From assembly GCF_016464375.1 (NCBI RefSeq), contig NZ_JADDIU010000006.1, forward strand, positions 62,001-126,000: 64,000 bases of DNA. Direction: 5' to 3'. Each line of letters opens with the position of its first letter. The stretch's first letter is position 1. Of this stretch, positions 25,769 to 33,028 are shown piece by piece. The position numbers were made by a program, and so were the translations under genes. The notes under the pieces were generated by a model. That model was not told the origin of the DNA. It saw nothing but the letters and a program-made list of their open reading frames with translations, and searched no databases. The DNA comes from Bacillus renqingensis (lineage in GTDB: Bacteria; Bacillota; Bacilli; Bacillales; Cytobacillaceae).

Positions 25769-26713
25769 TTGGTTAAAGGAATAGCCTATCATAATGTCGG
25801 AGAACAAATCGAATTGTTCTTTTTCATTAAAAGTTCAACAAAGGGAATAGCCAGTAATGGCAAGCCATTTTTAACATTAATCCTGCAAGATAAAAGCGGA
25901 GAAATCGAGGCGAAGCTTTGGGATGTGGGTGAAGAAGAAGAAAAAATGTATGCGGCCCAGAATATTGTGAAAATAATCGGTGATGTGCAGAATTATCGAG
26001 GAAAGAGCCAGTTGAAAATCCGGCAAATTCGCCGTTCAGGGCCAATGGATGGTGTCAGGATGGAGGATTTTCTTGAGACCGCACCGCTTAGTCAAGAAGA
26101 GATGGTCGGCAAGCTGACACAGTATATTTTTGAAATGAAGAATCCTAATATCCAGCGAATTACCCGTCATTTAATCAAGAAACATCAACAGGCATTTTTA
26201 GAGTATCCTGCAGCAACAAAAAATCATCATGAGTTTGTTTCTGGACTAGCCTACCATGTTGTCAGCATGCTTGACCTTGCAAAGGCGATTGCTGCACTTT
26301 ATCCTAGCCTTGATAAGGACCTCTTGTATGCCGGGATCATCTTACATGATATGGGCAAGGTGATAGAGTTGTCGGGACCGGTTTCGACAGTGTATACACT
26401 CGAAGGGAATTTACTGGGACATATTACGATTATGATTAATGAAATCGGCAAAGCCGCGGAGGAATTAGGGATTTCCGGAGAAGAGGTATTAATTCTTCAG
26501 CATCTTGTGCTCAGCCATCATGGAAAAGCAGAATGGGGCAGCCCCAAGCCGCCGTTAGTAAAGGAAGCGGAAATCCTTCATTATATCGATAATTTAGACG
26601 CAAAAATGAATATGCTTGACCGGGCATTACAAAGAGTGAAGCCTGGTGAGTTTTCTGAGCGAATCTATGCCTTGGACAATCGTTCATTTTATAAGCCAAT
26701 ATTTCATAAATAA
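25769..26713 (+). CDS. yhaM: 3'-5' exoribonuclease YhaM
   Basis: A 314-residue nuclease, the exact length of B. subtilis YhaM. An N-terminal OB-fold (residues 10-95, [17 protein letters not shown]) precedes an HD domain with [12 protein letters not shown] near 152 and LHDMGK near 191 and HLVLSHHG near 246. It degrades RNA and single-stranded DNA from the 3' end. I prefer the TTG at 25769 ([13 protein letters not shown]) because GAAAGGG lies about 9 bases upstream; an ATG seven codons earlier has no site. It follows yhaN closely and may be co-transcribed. Confidence 0.93.
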   Translation: MVKGIAYHNVGEQIELFFFIKSSTKGIASNGKPFLTLILQDKSGEIEAKLWDVGEEEEKMYAAQNIVKIIGDVQNYRGKSQLKIRQIRRSGPMDGVRMEDFLETAPLSQEEMVGKLTQYIFEMKNPNIQRITRHLIKKHQQAFLEYPAATKNHHEFVSGLAYHVVSMLDLAKAIAALYPSLDKDLLYAGIILHDMGKVIELSGPVSTVYTLEGNLLGHITIMINEIGKAAEELGISGEEVLILQHLVLSHHGKAEWGSPKPPLVKEAEILHYIDNLDAKMNMLDRALQRVKPGEFSERIYALDNRSFYKPIFHK

Positions 26714-26739
26714 AGATGACCTTTCGGTTGTCTTTTTTT
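26713..26739 (+). terminator. Terminator of yhaM
   Basis: A short stem AAGATGACC with GGTTGTCTT (with G-T pairing), loop TTTC, followed by T. Confidence 0.65.
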
Positions 26740-26813
26740 GTGCTAGAATTTAAATCATTCGCATATGATGATAACAAAATGTGGACAACCATTAAAAGAG
26801 GGGGAAAAAGAAG

Positions 26814-26999
26814 TTGACGATTCCGATTTGGATATATGCAGTTGTGGTTGGGATAGTAGTAAGTGCACTGATGGCCATAAAAACAGGGAGAGAAGAGCGG
26901 CAGCTAGAAATGGAAAATATCGAGCGCGAAGGCGAGATCTATATGAAACGGTTAGAAAAAGAAAAAGAATTACGCCAAGAAGTAAAAGCAACGGAATAA
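26814..26999 (+). CDS. yhaL: Sporulation protein YhaL
   Basis: A 61-residue protein with one N-terminal membrane segment (IWIYAVVVGIVVSALMAI) and a highly charged cytoplasmic tail rich in Glu, Arg and Lys that is likely helical. It starts at a TTG preceded by AGAGGGGG. Position between yhaM and prsA and the architecture fit YhaL, listed as a sporulation protein in B. subtilis. A longer overlapping reading in another frame (26765-27205) has no family character. The stop codon coincides with the first bases of a dispersed repeat. Confidence 0.8.
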   Translation: MTIPIWIYAVVVGIVVSALMAIKTGREERQLEMENIEREGEIYMKRLEKEKELRQEVKATE

Positions 27000-27121
27000 G
27001 AAAAGCGGAAGCGCCTGTTCAGCCCCGACAAGCACAAGACGAGCCGGCCGAAAGGTTGTTTTCTAACCTTTTGGACGGATTGGCTTGTGACCTCGAGGGG
27101 CTAGGCGCTGAGCTAGACAAT
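26998..27121 (+). repeat. Dispersed repeat, internal variant, after yhaL
   Basis: It begins TAAGAAAAGCGGAAGCGCCT, where TAA is partly the yhaL stop, and ends GGCGCTGAGCTAGACAAT. The middle has long arms (GACAAGCACAAGACGAGCCG, GGATTGGCTTGTGACCTCGA) like those at 7280-7432. Confidence 0.8.
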
Positions 27122-27170
27122 AAGAAAAGCGGAAGCGCCCTGGTCTGGAGGAAGCTTCCGCTTTTTCTTC
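27122..27170 (+). terminator. Repeat-derived hairpin after yhaL
   Basis: AAGAAAAGCGGAAGC pairs with GCTTCCGCTTTTTCTT. It parallels 21365-21418 as a collapsed repeat acting as terminator. Confidence 0.7.
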
Positions 27171-27225
27171 GTTTAGGAAATTATAAAATAGGACGCTGTG
27201 GATAACTTTCTACCGGGTTAGACTA

Positions 27226-27438
27226 GTCCAGCTCCAGCGCCCTAGCGGCTAGTGTCCTTCGCTCTCCGCCCTACGATAAGTCAAGCACGAATGCGCCTCC
27301 GGCTCTTCGTGTTTCCTTTATCTCAGTTGGAGCGCTCCACAAGGAAGACTTCGTCAGCATTAGCATCGCACGAAGGAAAAGCGATAGCTTTTTCGAGGAG
27401 GCCATACGCCGCTGACCAGGGCACTTGCGCTTTTGATC
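27226..27438 (-). repeat. Dispersed repeat copy after prsA
   Basis: It runs from GTCCAGCTCCAGCGCCCTAG to ACCAGGGCACTTGCGCTTTT and includes TTGGAGCGCTCCA. In the minus direction its AAAAGCGCAAG end follows the prsA stop codon directly. Confidence 0.9.
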
Positions 27439-28317
27439 TTACCCTTGTCCTGGTACAGCTGGTTGTGGTTTTAGGGCATCTTTTAAGTCCTTATCGGTAA
27501 CCTTCACTTTTGCATCCTTCAGTTCCCGCTGCATCGCATTACTAACTGCTTCATTCGTTAATTTAGAAGATTTCACCTGATATTCAATCTCTTTTTTCAT
27601 ATCATTATAAGGTTTTTTCTCTTCTTTCTTGGTAACTTGGATAATATGGTATCCGTTTTGTGTTTTCACCGGAGCGCTAACCTCGTTCACTTTAAGGGCG
27701 TAGGCAGCTTTAACAAAGTCTTTATCATATTGTGCAGCATTTTGATTGTTAATTGCCCCAAGGTCACCGCCGTTTTGGGCAGAGGCCGTATCTATTGATT
27801 CCTTTTTCGCCACATCTTCAAATTTTTTACCGGATTCAAGCTGTTTCTTCACATCATTTGCTTTTTTTTCATCCTTCACAAGAATATGGCGAACCTTGAT
27901 TTCTGGTTTATAGTTATCATAATAATCCTTTAATTCTTTATCTGTTACTTTAATGTCCTTCATGGCTGCCTTTTCTTGCAGCATCCCAAGCTTTAACGTG
28001 CTCTTTAACTCGGCTTCACTCTTATAGCCATTTTGTGCAAGGGCTGTTTCAAAGTTGGCGCCAAGATCCTTCTTTAATTGCTTAATTTTGTTTTCTACAT
28101 CTTTATCCGTTACTTTGTATTTCTTAGAAAGCACCTTTTCATAAACGAGCTGTTGTAATGCTTGGTCGCCAACCTTTTCCTTCATTGTCTTGTAGAGTTC
28201 GTCCTGTGTCACATTTCCGGCCTTACTTTCCGCTATCGTCTCAGATCCGGATTGGTTGCATGCACTTAATGCAAGTACCCCTCCAGCCAGTGATAAGGCT
28301 AATATCCATTTCTTCAT
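27439..28317 (-). CDS. prsA: Foldase lipoprotein PrsA
   Basis: A 292-residue membrane-anchored peptidyl-prolyl isomerase that helps exported proteins fold outside the membrane. A lipoprotein signal peptide ends in the lipobox LSAC near residue 20. The central parvulin-type PPIase domain spans about 135-225 (VRHILVKDEKKA, FEDVAKKESID, GGDLGAI, GYHIIQVTKKEE). The start at 28317 follows AGGAGAG; the longer upstream reading lacks a signal peptide. ScoC/Hpr, encoded nearby, controls export-related functions in B. subtilis, but a link here is inference. A dispersed repeat abuts the stop. Confidence 0.95.
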   Translation of the reverse strand: MKKWILALSLAGGVLALSACNQSGSETIAESKAGNVTQDELYKTMKEKVGDQALQQLVYEKVLSKKYKVTDKDVENKIKQLKKDLGANFETALAQNGYKSEAELKSTLKLGMLQEKAAMKDIKVTDKELKDYYDNYKPEIKVRHILVKDEKKANDVKKQLESGKKFEDVAKKESIDTASAQNGGDLGAINNQNAAQYDKDFVKAAYALKVNEVSAPVKTQNGYHIIQVTKKEEKKPYNDMKKEIEYQVKSSKLTNEAVSNAMQRELKDAKVKVTDKDLKDALKPQPAVPGQG

Positions 28318-28519
28318 ACTGATATCTCTCCTAAATAGTAAATTCTTATGGGTAGCAAGTCCATATCCAATACTATAACATAAATGGGGAGCGCTGCAAA
28401 AAATAAACTTACACTCTGGCAACACTCCTTCCCTTTTCTATAAAAATAAGCAAAGTGCCTAGTCGAAATAGACCAAGGATGAATAGTATAGGATAGAAAA
28501 AGAAAAAGGAGGTAATAAA

Positions 28520-28612
28520 ATGACTGCAGCTGGTGGATACGGTGCAGGCTTTGCGTTAATCGTAGTCCTTTTCATTCTATTGGTTATCGTTGGTGCTGCT
28601 TGGATTTGGTAA
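28520..28612 (+). CDS. YjcZ-family sporulation-type peptide, 30 aa
   Basis: A 30-residue peptide, MTAAGGYGAGFALIVVLFIL followed by LVIVGAAWIW. The glycine-rich N-terminus and single hydrophobic helix ending in Trp match the YjcZ family of tiny sporulation-associated membrane proteins. AAAAGGAGG precedes the ATG and a strong terminator follows within 10 bases. It is divergent from prsA. Confidence 0.8.
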   Translation: MTAAGGYGAGFALIVVLFILLVIVGAAWIW

Positions 28613-28619
28613 AGTAAAA

Positions 28620-28652
28620 AAGCGATGAGGGGTTTCTCATCGCTTGGTTTTT
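28620..28652 (+). terminator. Terminator of the YjcZ-type gene
   Basis: AAGCGATGAG with CTCATCGCTT, 6-base loop, then GGTTTTTT. Confidence 0.9.
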
Positions 28653-28682
28653 TCTTAATGTACCATCCATGAAATCAGATGA

Positions 28683-28865
28683 TTATGTATACAAAATTTC
28701 CAGATACGAAGAAATCAACAGAATCGTTATCAGAACATTAATGGTACGAAAAACCTTATGCTGACGTTCCTCGGGAATTTCTTTCTGGATACATAGCGAA
28801 CTGGTCATTTTATTTACATAAAATAAAATAAAAATGGCAAAGACAATAAAAATGGCGATCATCAT
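28683..28865 (-). CDS. Small membrane protein, two spans
   Basis: A 60-residue protein with two hydrophobic segments (IAIFIVFAIFILFYV near residue 3 and VLITILLISSYLEILY near 44) separated by a charged loop (QKEIPEERQHKVFR). GAGGAG lies 7 bases before the ATG at 28865. I do not recognise a family. The two-helix hairpin form and its place among small membrane proteins suggest an envelope role, but none can be assigned. Confidence 0.65.
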   Translation of the reverse strand: MMIAIFIVFAIFILFYVNKMTSSLCIQKEIPEERQHKVFRTINVLITILLISSYLEILYT

Positions 28866-29026
28866 GGATTCGCTCCTCTTGACATGGTATCCTTTTTAAG
28901 ATATCAAATATTAAGAAAAAAAGATAGTCAAAAAATAGAAGAATAGTAGACTTATTGCAATATTTTTTTTTAAAAGGTTTACCCCTGTTCAAATTTAGTA
29001 AATAATGAAACAAAGGGGAGTTTAAA

Positions 29027-29389
29027 ATGTTTGGAAAAGAGGGATTTGGGATGAGTGAATGTAAAATCTTAATGGAAAAGATTCAGTTGCTTGAATTTCA
29101 TCAAAGGTTGCTATTAGAACTGATTCAGCATCCAAACATGGATTTTTACCGGCTCATCGTTGAAAACGGAATATCCAAACAGGAAATGGAAAAGTTTCTT
29201 TCTCGATGTAACGAATTTAACCAAAAATTAGCGGAACAAAAAGCGGAAGGGTTTGTTTATTTCCATCCGCTTTTTGTCGAGTTTGTACAAGCCTTACCCT
29301 TAGGACTGGATATAAATGACGTTGTGAAGGCTTGTTTAGCCCAGAAACTTTACGAGCCTCTTTTTCAGGAATTTGCGAAATACCTGTAA
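29027..29389 (+). CDS. yhaI: YhaI, DUF1878-type protein
   Basis: A 120-residue soluble, helical protein. The sequence MEKIQLLEFHQRLLLELIQH near residue 12 and DFYRLIVENGISKQEM near 36 match my recollection of YhaI (DUF1878). AAGGGGAG is 6 bases before the ATG at 29027; a second ATG eight codons later is an alternative start. It is convergent with hpr, as in B. subtilis, with only 8 bases between their stop codons. Function unknown. Confidence 0.85.
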   Translation: MFGKEGFGMSECKILMEKIQLLEFHQRLLLELIQHPNMDFYRLIVENGISKQEMEKFLSRCNEFNQKLAEQKAEGFVYFHPLFVEFVQALPLGLDINDVVKACLAQKLYEPLFQEFAKYL

Positions 29390-29397
29390 CTGTATTC

Positions 29398-29979
29398 TTA
29401 TGCAAGTTCCTGTTCGGATTTTTCCGGTTTTTTAAGCATCCCGTTTTCTTCAACAAATCCATTCTCAATATTAGCGAAGCAGCGTTCGAAAATTTCCATA
29501 AAATCCTCTCCATATATATTGCGAACAATTGCCATCATTTCGATGATTTCAGGAAATTTACCATACAAATCTCGGAGTGGCAATGCACCGGAGAAGACAG
29601 CATTTTCATCTGGTTTATATGTCTCCATAAGTTGAAGTAATATCTCCTCACCTTTAGATGTAAGCTGAATGTATGTGTTGCGTTTGTCATTTTCTTTTTT
29701 TGAAAATTTCAACAGACCTCTTTCTTCTAATTTTTTTGAAAAATTAAAAGCTGTTGAGACATGCATAACTCCGAACTTTGCTACATCCGAAATGGAAGCA
29801 CCATTCAAATGGTAGGAAATCCAAAGTATGTGATGTTCGTTAATATTTAAATTAAAAGGTTTGATCCATTGCTGCCAATCCTTTTCTATCGATTTCCATA
29901 AAGCTTTGCTCAATTGGGCAATCCTTTGACTAAAAAGCATCGCTTCTTTAATCGAATATTGTTTCTCTGTCATCCCCAT
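29398..29979 (-). CDS. hpr: Transition-state regulator ScoC (Hpr)
   Basis: A 193-residue MarR-type winged-helix repressor. The strongly conserved segments [20 protein letters not shown] near residue 20, [20 protein letters not shown] near 43 and [20 protein letters not shown] near 66 identify ScoC/Hpr. In B. subtilis it represses extracellular proteases, sporulation and oligopeptide-transport genes. GAAGGTG precedes several possible starts; I chose ATG 29979, with ATG 29973 or GTG 29985 possible. The C-terminal tail is acidic and variable. Confidence 0.93.
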   Translation of the reverse strand: MGMTEKQYSIKEAMLFSQRIAQLSKALWKSIEKDWQQWIKPFNLNINEHHILWISYHLNGASISDVAKFGVMHVSTAFNFSKKLEERGLLKFSKKENDKRNTYIQLTSKGEEILLQLMETYKPDENAVFSGALPLRDLYGKFPEIIEMMAIVRNIYGEDFMEIFERCFANIENGFVEENGMLKKPEKSEQELA

Positions 29980-30204
29980 TTTCACCTTCTTTTTAATTAT
30001 CTATTTTCATTATGCCAATAAAGTAAAAATTAATAAAGATATTAATTCACAAAATTTTTAGAAATTGAGTATCTTTTTATTTGTTTTTATGTAAATTTTT
30101 TACATAAAGCCTTTCGTTTAGACCTTGTTCATAGGAATGGACGGTAAAACATATAAATGGTTACAGCATAGTTGGAAATCTGAATTCTAGCAGGAGGACA
30201 GCAA

Positions 30205-30396
30205 ATGAAAATGCTAACCGTATTGTTTTTTTCCTTTAGTGCGCTTCTTTTTTTAGGAACAGGTCATTTTTTATTAGCTGTAAAAAGGCCAGGTGTTTAT
30301 CCACCTAAACAAGTGTTAAAGAACAAGGCTGGTATGATGGCCGGAGGCGGGGGAATTTGTCTGCTTATCGCACTAATGTTTTCCTATTTTTCGTAA
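30205..30396 (+). CDS. Small membrane protein, two spans
   Basis: A 63-residue protein with hydrophobic segments at about 3-22 (LTVLFFSFSALLFLGTGHFL) and 43-61 (MMAGGGGICLLIALMFSYF), with a basic connecting loop (KRPGVYPPKQVLKNK) probably cytoplasmic. AGGAGG lies 8 bases before the start. A strong terminator follows, so the gene is a monocistronic unit between hpr and trpP. I do not recognise a named family. Confidence 0.7.
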   Translation: MKMLTVLFFSFSALLFLGTGHFLLAVKRPGVYPPKQVLKNKAGMMAGGGGICLLIALMFSYFS

Positions 30397-30412
30397 TAGT
30401 CTAACTTAATAA

Positions 30413-30449
30413 TTTAAGAAAAAGAACCCCTTAGGGTTCTTTTCTTAAA
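30413..30449 (+). terminator. Terminator of the 63-aa membrane protein gene
   Basis: TTTAAGAAAAAGAACCC pairs with GGGTTCTTTTCTTAAA over a long AT-flanked stem with one bulge. Confidence 0.85.
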
Positions 30450-30451
30450 TT

Positions 30452-30635
30452 ATCAGAATTTATATCTTTCGTCTTTGAGAATTGTCCAGCTCCAGCGCCC
30501 TAGCGGCTAGTGTCCTTCGCGCTCCGCCCTACGATAAGTCAACATCGGTTCGCTTCGCTCGCCGTGTTTCCTGTATCTCAGTTGGAGCGCTCCAGGCCAT
30601 ACGCCGCTGACCAGGGCGCTTGCGCTTTTCTTATT
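30452..30635 (-). repeat. Dispersed repeat copy after trpP
   Basis: Full outer end ATCAGAATTTATATCTTTCG, core GTCCAGCTCCAGCGCCCTAG, palindrome GGAGCGCTCC, other end AGGGCGCTTGCGCTTTTCTT. The latter end overlaps the trpP stop codon region. Confidence 0.92.
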
Positions 30636-31161
30636 ATTTCTGGATTACGGAAGCCGATGATATGCTCGTTCTTTTGAAAATCGTTTGGGCAATTGGATAG
30701 ACAATCACCATTACGATGGTATTAAGAGCGATAGCTGGTAAAACCCCTGCAGCAAATAATGCTGTAAATGGTCCAGGTAAACCGACAATGAAATAGGCGG
30801 CTGTTAAAAAGACTGTACCTGAAACCACCGTGCCTATTGCTGTTAGTACAGCAACGCTAATCACCGAGCCGCGGTATTTTTTTAACGCTAAAAATAAAGC
30901 GAAAATGACCAAGGCAGTGATCGGTTTATCAATGATATTCGGAATGGTGCCTCCAGGAAATCCAGTCGTTAAACCAGATAAGATTCCTGTTACAATCGCT
31001 AGGAGCATAACACTTTTGATTTCTGGAATGATAAAGATTCCTAAGAACATCATCGCCAGCATCATGTCCGGTTTAATTGTAAGGAATGAAGGCATCACCG
31101 TATGCAAAACAACCCCAATCCCTGCTAAAAGTGCTAAAATGACCAGGTTTTTCGTATTCAC
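30634..31161 (-). CDS. trpP: Tryptophan transporter TrpP
   Basis: A 175-residue membrane protein with about five hydrophobic segments, matching TrpP (YhaG) of B. subtilis in length, sequence type (PSFLTIKPDMMLAMMF near residue 25, GLTTGFPGGTIPNIIDKPIT near 64) and position upstream of hit. It imports tryptophan. The start is a GTG at 31161. The ribosome binding site lies inside a run of six regularly spaced TRAP triplets (31164-31191), so translation should be blocked by tryptophan-bound TRAP protein. Confidence 0.93.
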   Translation of the reverse strand: MNTKNLVILALLAGIGVVLHTVMPSFLTIKPDMMLAMMFLGIFIIPEIKSVMLLAIVTGILSGLTTGFPGGTIPNIIDKPITALVIFALFLALKKYRGSVISVAVLTAIGTVVSGTVFLTAAYFIVGLPGPFTALFAAGVLPAIALNTIVMVIVYPIAQTIFKRTSISSASVIQK

Positions 31162-31163
31162 TT

Positions 31164-31191
31164 CTCATCTCTCCTCTGCTTAGCTAAGCTA
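31164..31191 (-). promoter_or_regulatory. TRAP-binding site over the trpP ribosome binding site
   Basis: On the minus strand the triplets TAG, TAG, AAG, GAG, GAG, GAG follow each other with exactly two-base spacers and end two bases before the GTG start. TRAP binds (G/U)AG repeats with 2-3 base spacers. The GAGGAGAG portion is also the Shine-Dalgarno sequence. Confidence 0.85.
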
Positions 31192-31293
31192 AATGTTTCT
31201 CCTCCAGTGCCCTAAATGCCTGGAGCGAAAAACTTAGTTTCATTATAACATATTACAATAATATTGATAAAGATATAATTTTCAGAAAAGAAT

Positions 31294-31713
31294 TTAAAGA
31301 TGTTTTGCAATCCCGGCTGCTATCTCCGTTAATTGTTGCGGCGTATAATCGCTTTGATTGTTCTTCCAAACGGCACCAAAGCCATCACCCGCACCGTAGC
31401 GCGGAATCAAATGGATGTGAAAGTGAAATACTGATTGTCCGGCTTTTTCCCCGTTATTATTGACCGTGTTTAAGCCGATTGGTTCGAATTCTGTCTTTAA
31501 TGCATTCGCAATCGTAGGAACGACTTCAAAAATATTTCTTGCCATCTCCGGAGTTAACTCATACACGTTTTCCTTATGTACCTTTGGAATGACAAGCGTA
31601 TGTCCTTTCGTCACTTGGCTAATATCTAGAAAAGCCAAAACATGTTCATTTTCAAATACTTTGGCGGAAGGAATTTCCCCGTTAACAATTTTACAAAAAA
31701 TACAATCACTCAT
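31294..31713 (-). CDS. hit: HIT-family nucleotide-binding protein
   Basis: A 139-residue histidine-triad protein. The triad is HFHIHLIPR with His at 97, 99 and 101; Cys4 and Cys7 (CIFC) form part of the zinc site of Hint-type members. Family members hydrolyse nucleoside phosphoramidates or adenylylated substrates. AAAGG is about 10 bases before the ATG at 31713. It is divergent from ecsA as in B. subtilis. A perfect inverted repeat (31738-31760) lies just upstream of the start and a terminator (31769-31797) precedes that. Confidence 0.94.
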   Translation of the reverse strand: MSDCIFCKIVNGEIPSAKVFENEHVLAFLDISQVTKGHTLVIPKVHKENVYELTPEMARNIFEVVPTIANALKTEFEPIGLNTVNNNGEKAGQSVFHFHIHLIPRYGAGDGFGAVWKNNQSDYTPQQLTEIAAGIAKHL

Positions 31714-31737
31714 TTTTACACAGCCTTTCATTTCGTC

Positions 31738-31760
31738 TTTGTATGATTTTACCATACAAA
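31738..31760. promoter_or_regulatory. Inverted repeat upstream of hit
   Basis: TTTGTATG and CATACAAA flank a 7-base spacer (ATTTTAC). It lies 25 bases before the hit start codon and may be an operator over the promoter or an RNA hairpin. Confidence 0.5.
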
Positions 31761-31768
31761 TAAAATAT

Positions 31769-31797
31769 AAAAAAGACAGGATTCAGAACGAATCCTG
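31769..31797 (-). terminator. Intrinsic terminator upstream of hit
   Basis: On the minus strand CAGGATTC pairs with GAATCCTG over a 5-base loop, followed by C and six T (complement of 31769-31774 after the stem). It would end a transcript coming from the hit-ecsA interval before hit. Confidence 0.8.
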
Positions 31798-32170
31798 CCC
31801 TCGCGAAGGGGAATTGCTTCAAATGGACGTTCAATTAGGAATGTTCTTTGGTAAACACCTCATTTGACAATTTAGTGTTTGGCTAAAGAAACATTATTGT
31901 TCAAGCTGACCATCCCCTAGTTGTTTTTATCGGTTACCAAACCTTTAAAAACGGATGATGTCTGCGATAAACACCTCATTTATTAAGTTTATTTACAATA
32001 AACCAACGGTGTTATATGAACGATTAATGGTTAGCTGCACATTGTACAATACAACCATCCCCTTATTTATGAAACGTTTTTACGAAGCTGCTAAGTTGAT
32101 TCGGAAATTGTCTTTTGCAGACACCTCATTTCAAATTTGAAATGATTCTTTTCTTCATCAAGTGAATTTC
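31798..32170 (-). ncRNA. Candidate noncoding or leader RNA with repeated motifs
   Basis: No long reading frame is present. The motif AAATGAGGTGT (minus strand) occurs three times (31855-31865, 31971-31981, 32121-32131) and AGGGGATGGT twice (31909-31918, 32054-32063). Each AAATGAGGTGT copy begins a very short frame reading MRCL (10-20 codons). Copies lie in or next to hairpins, the third within the perfect 20-bp palindrome TCATTTCAAATTTGAAATGA (32126-32145). The minus-strand terminator at 31769-31797 gives the direction, but the plus strand could instead carry small RNAs with anti-Shine-Dalgarno CACCTC and ATCCCC motifs. Confidence 0.4.
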
Positions 32171-32287
32171 CCCTTCAAAAAATAGCTTGCCCGCAAATAA
32201 GAAAAATATCCAAAAAAGTGAATTTCTATTTTTCTCAAGGACAATTTGATAAAATAACATTAATCATGCTACGGAAGGACGTTATCC

Positions 32288-33028
32288 ATGTCTTTATTAT
32301 CGATTGAAAATCTGGTTGGCGGTTATACAAGAAACCCTGTTTTAAAGGAGATCTCATTTGAAGTAAATGAAAATGAAATGGTGGGCTTAATCGGCTTAAA
32401 CGGAGCAGGAAAAAGTACAACAATCAAACATATTATTGGATTGATGGAACCACATCAAGGAGCGGTAAAGATCAATGGGAAAATCTTTACCGAGGATAAA
32501 GAGGCCTATCGCAGGATGTTTACGTTTGTACCGGAAACCCCGGTATTGTATGAGGAGCTGACACTAGAGGAGCATTTACGTTTAACCGCGATGGCTTATG
32601 GCTTAAAGGAGGAAACGTATAAAGAACGGGTTTCTCCATTGCTGTCGGAATTTCGGATGGAAAAGCGGCTAAATTGGTTCCCTGCACATTTTTCCAAAGG
32701 GATGAAGCAGAAGGTGATGATTATGTGTGCCTTCCTTGTACAACCGTCCCTTTATATTGTCGATGAGCCGTTTGTAGGGCTTGACCCGCTTGGTATCCAA
32801 TCCCTTCTTGATTTGATGAAGAAAATGAAAGAAAATGGTGCGGGAATCCTCATGTCAACCCATATATTGGCGACGGCGGAAAAATATTGTGACCGATTTG
32901 TCATTCTTCATGAAGGGAAAATAAGGGCGAAAGGGACGCTTGCCGAATTAAGGAAAGAGTTTAGAATGCCACAAGCATCACTTGATGATTTATATATCCA
33001 ATTGACGAAGGAAGAAAAATATGTTTGA
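32288..33028 (+). CDS. ecsA: ABC transporter ATP-binding protein EcsA
   Basis: A 246-residue ATPase: Walker A GLNGAGKST near residue 37, signature FSKGMKQKVMIM near 139, Walker B LYIVDEPFVGLDP near 157. With EcsB it forms the Ecs transporter, which in B. subtilis is needed for normal protein secretion, competence, sporulation and regulated intramembrane proteolysis. CGGAAGGACG precedes the start. Its end overlaps ecsB by 8 bases, indicating coupled translation. Confidence 0.95.
   Translation: MSLLSIENLVGGYTRNPVLKEISFEVNENEMVGLIGLNGAGKSTTIKHIIGLMEPHQGAVKINGKIFTEDKEAYRRMFTFVPETPVLYEELTLEEHLRLTAMAYGLKEETYKERVSPLLSEFRMEKRLNWFPAHFSKGMKQKVMIMCAFLVQPSLYIVDEPFVGLDPLGIQSLLDLMKKMKENGAGILMSTHILATAEKYCDRFVILHEGKIRAKGTLAELRKEFRMPQASLDDLYIQLTKEEKYV

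Noticed and set aside
26765-27205. 146-aa protein overlapping yhaL
   Set aside because: It runs into a dispersed repeat, has no ribosome binding site and no family character, while yhaL in another frame fits known YhaL.
27252-27500. 82-aa protein
   Set aside because: Almost entirely inside a dispersed repeat and opposite to prsA.
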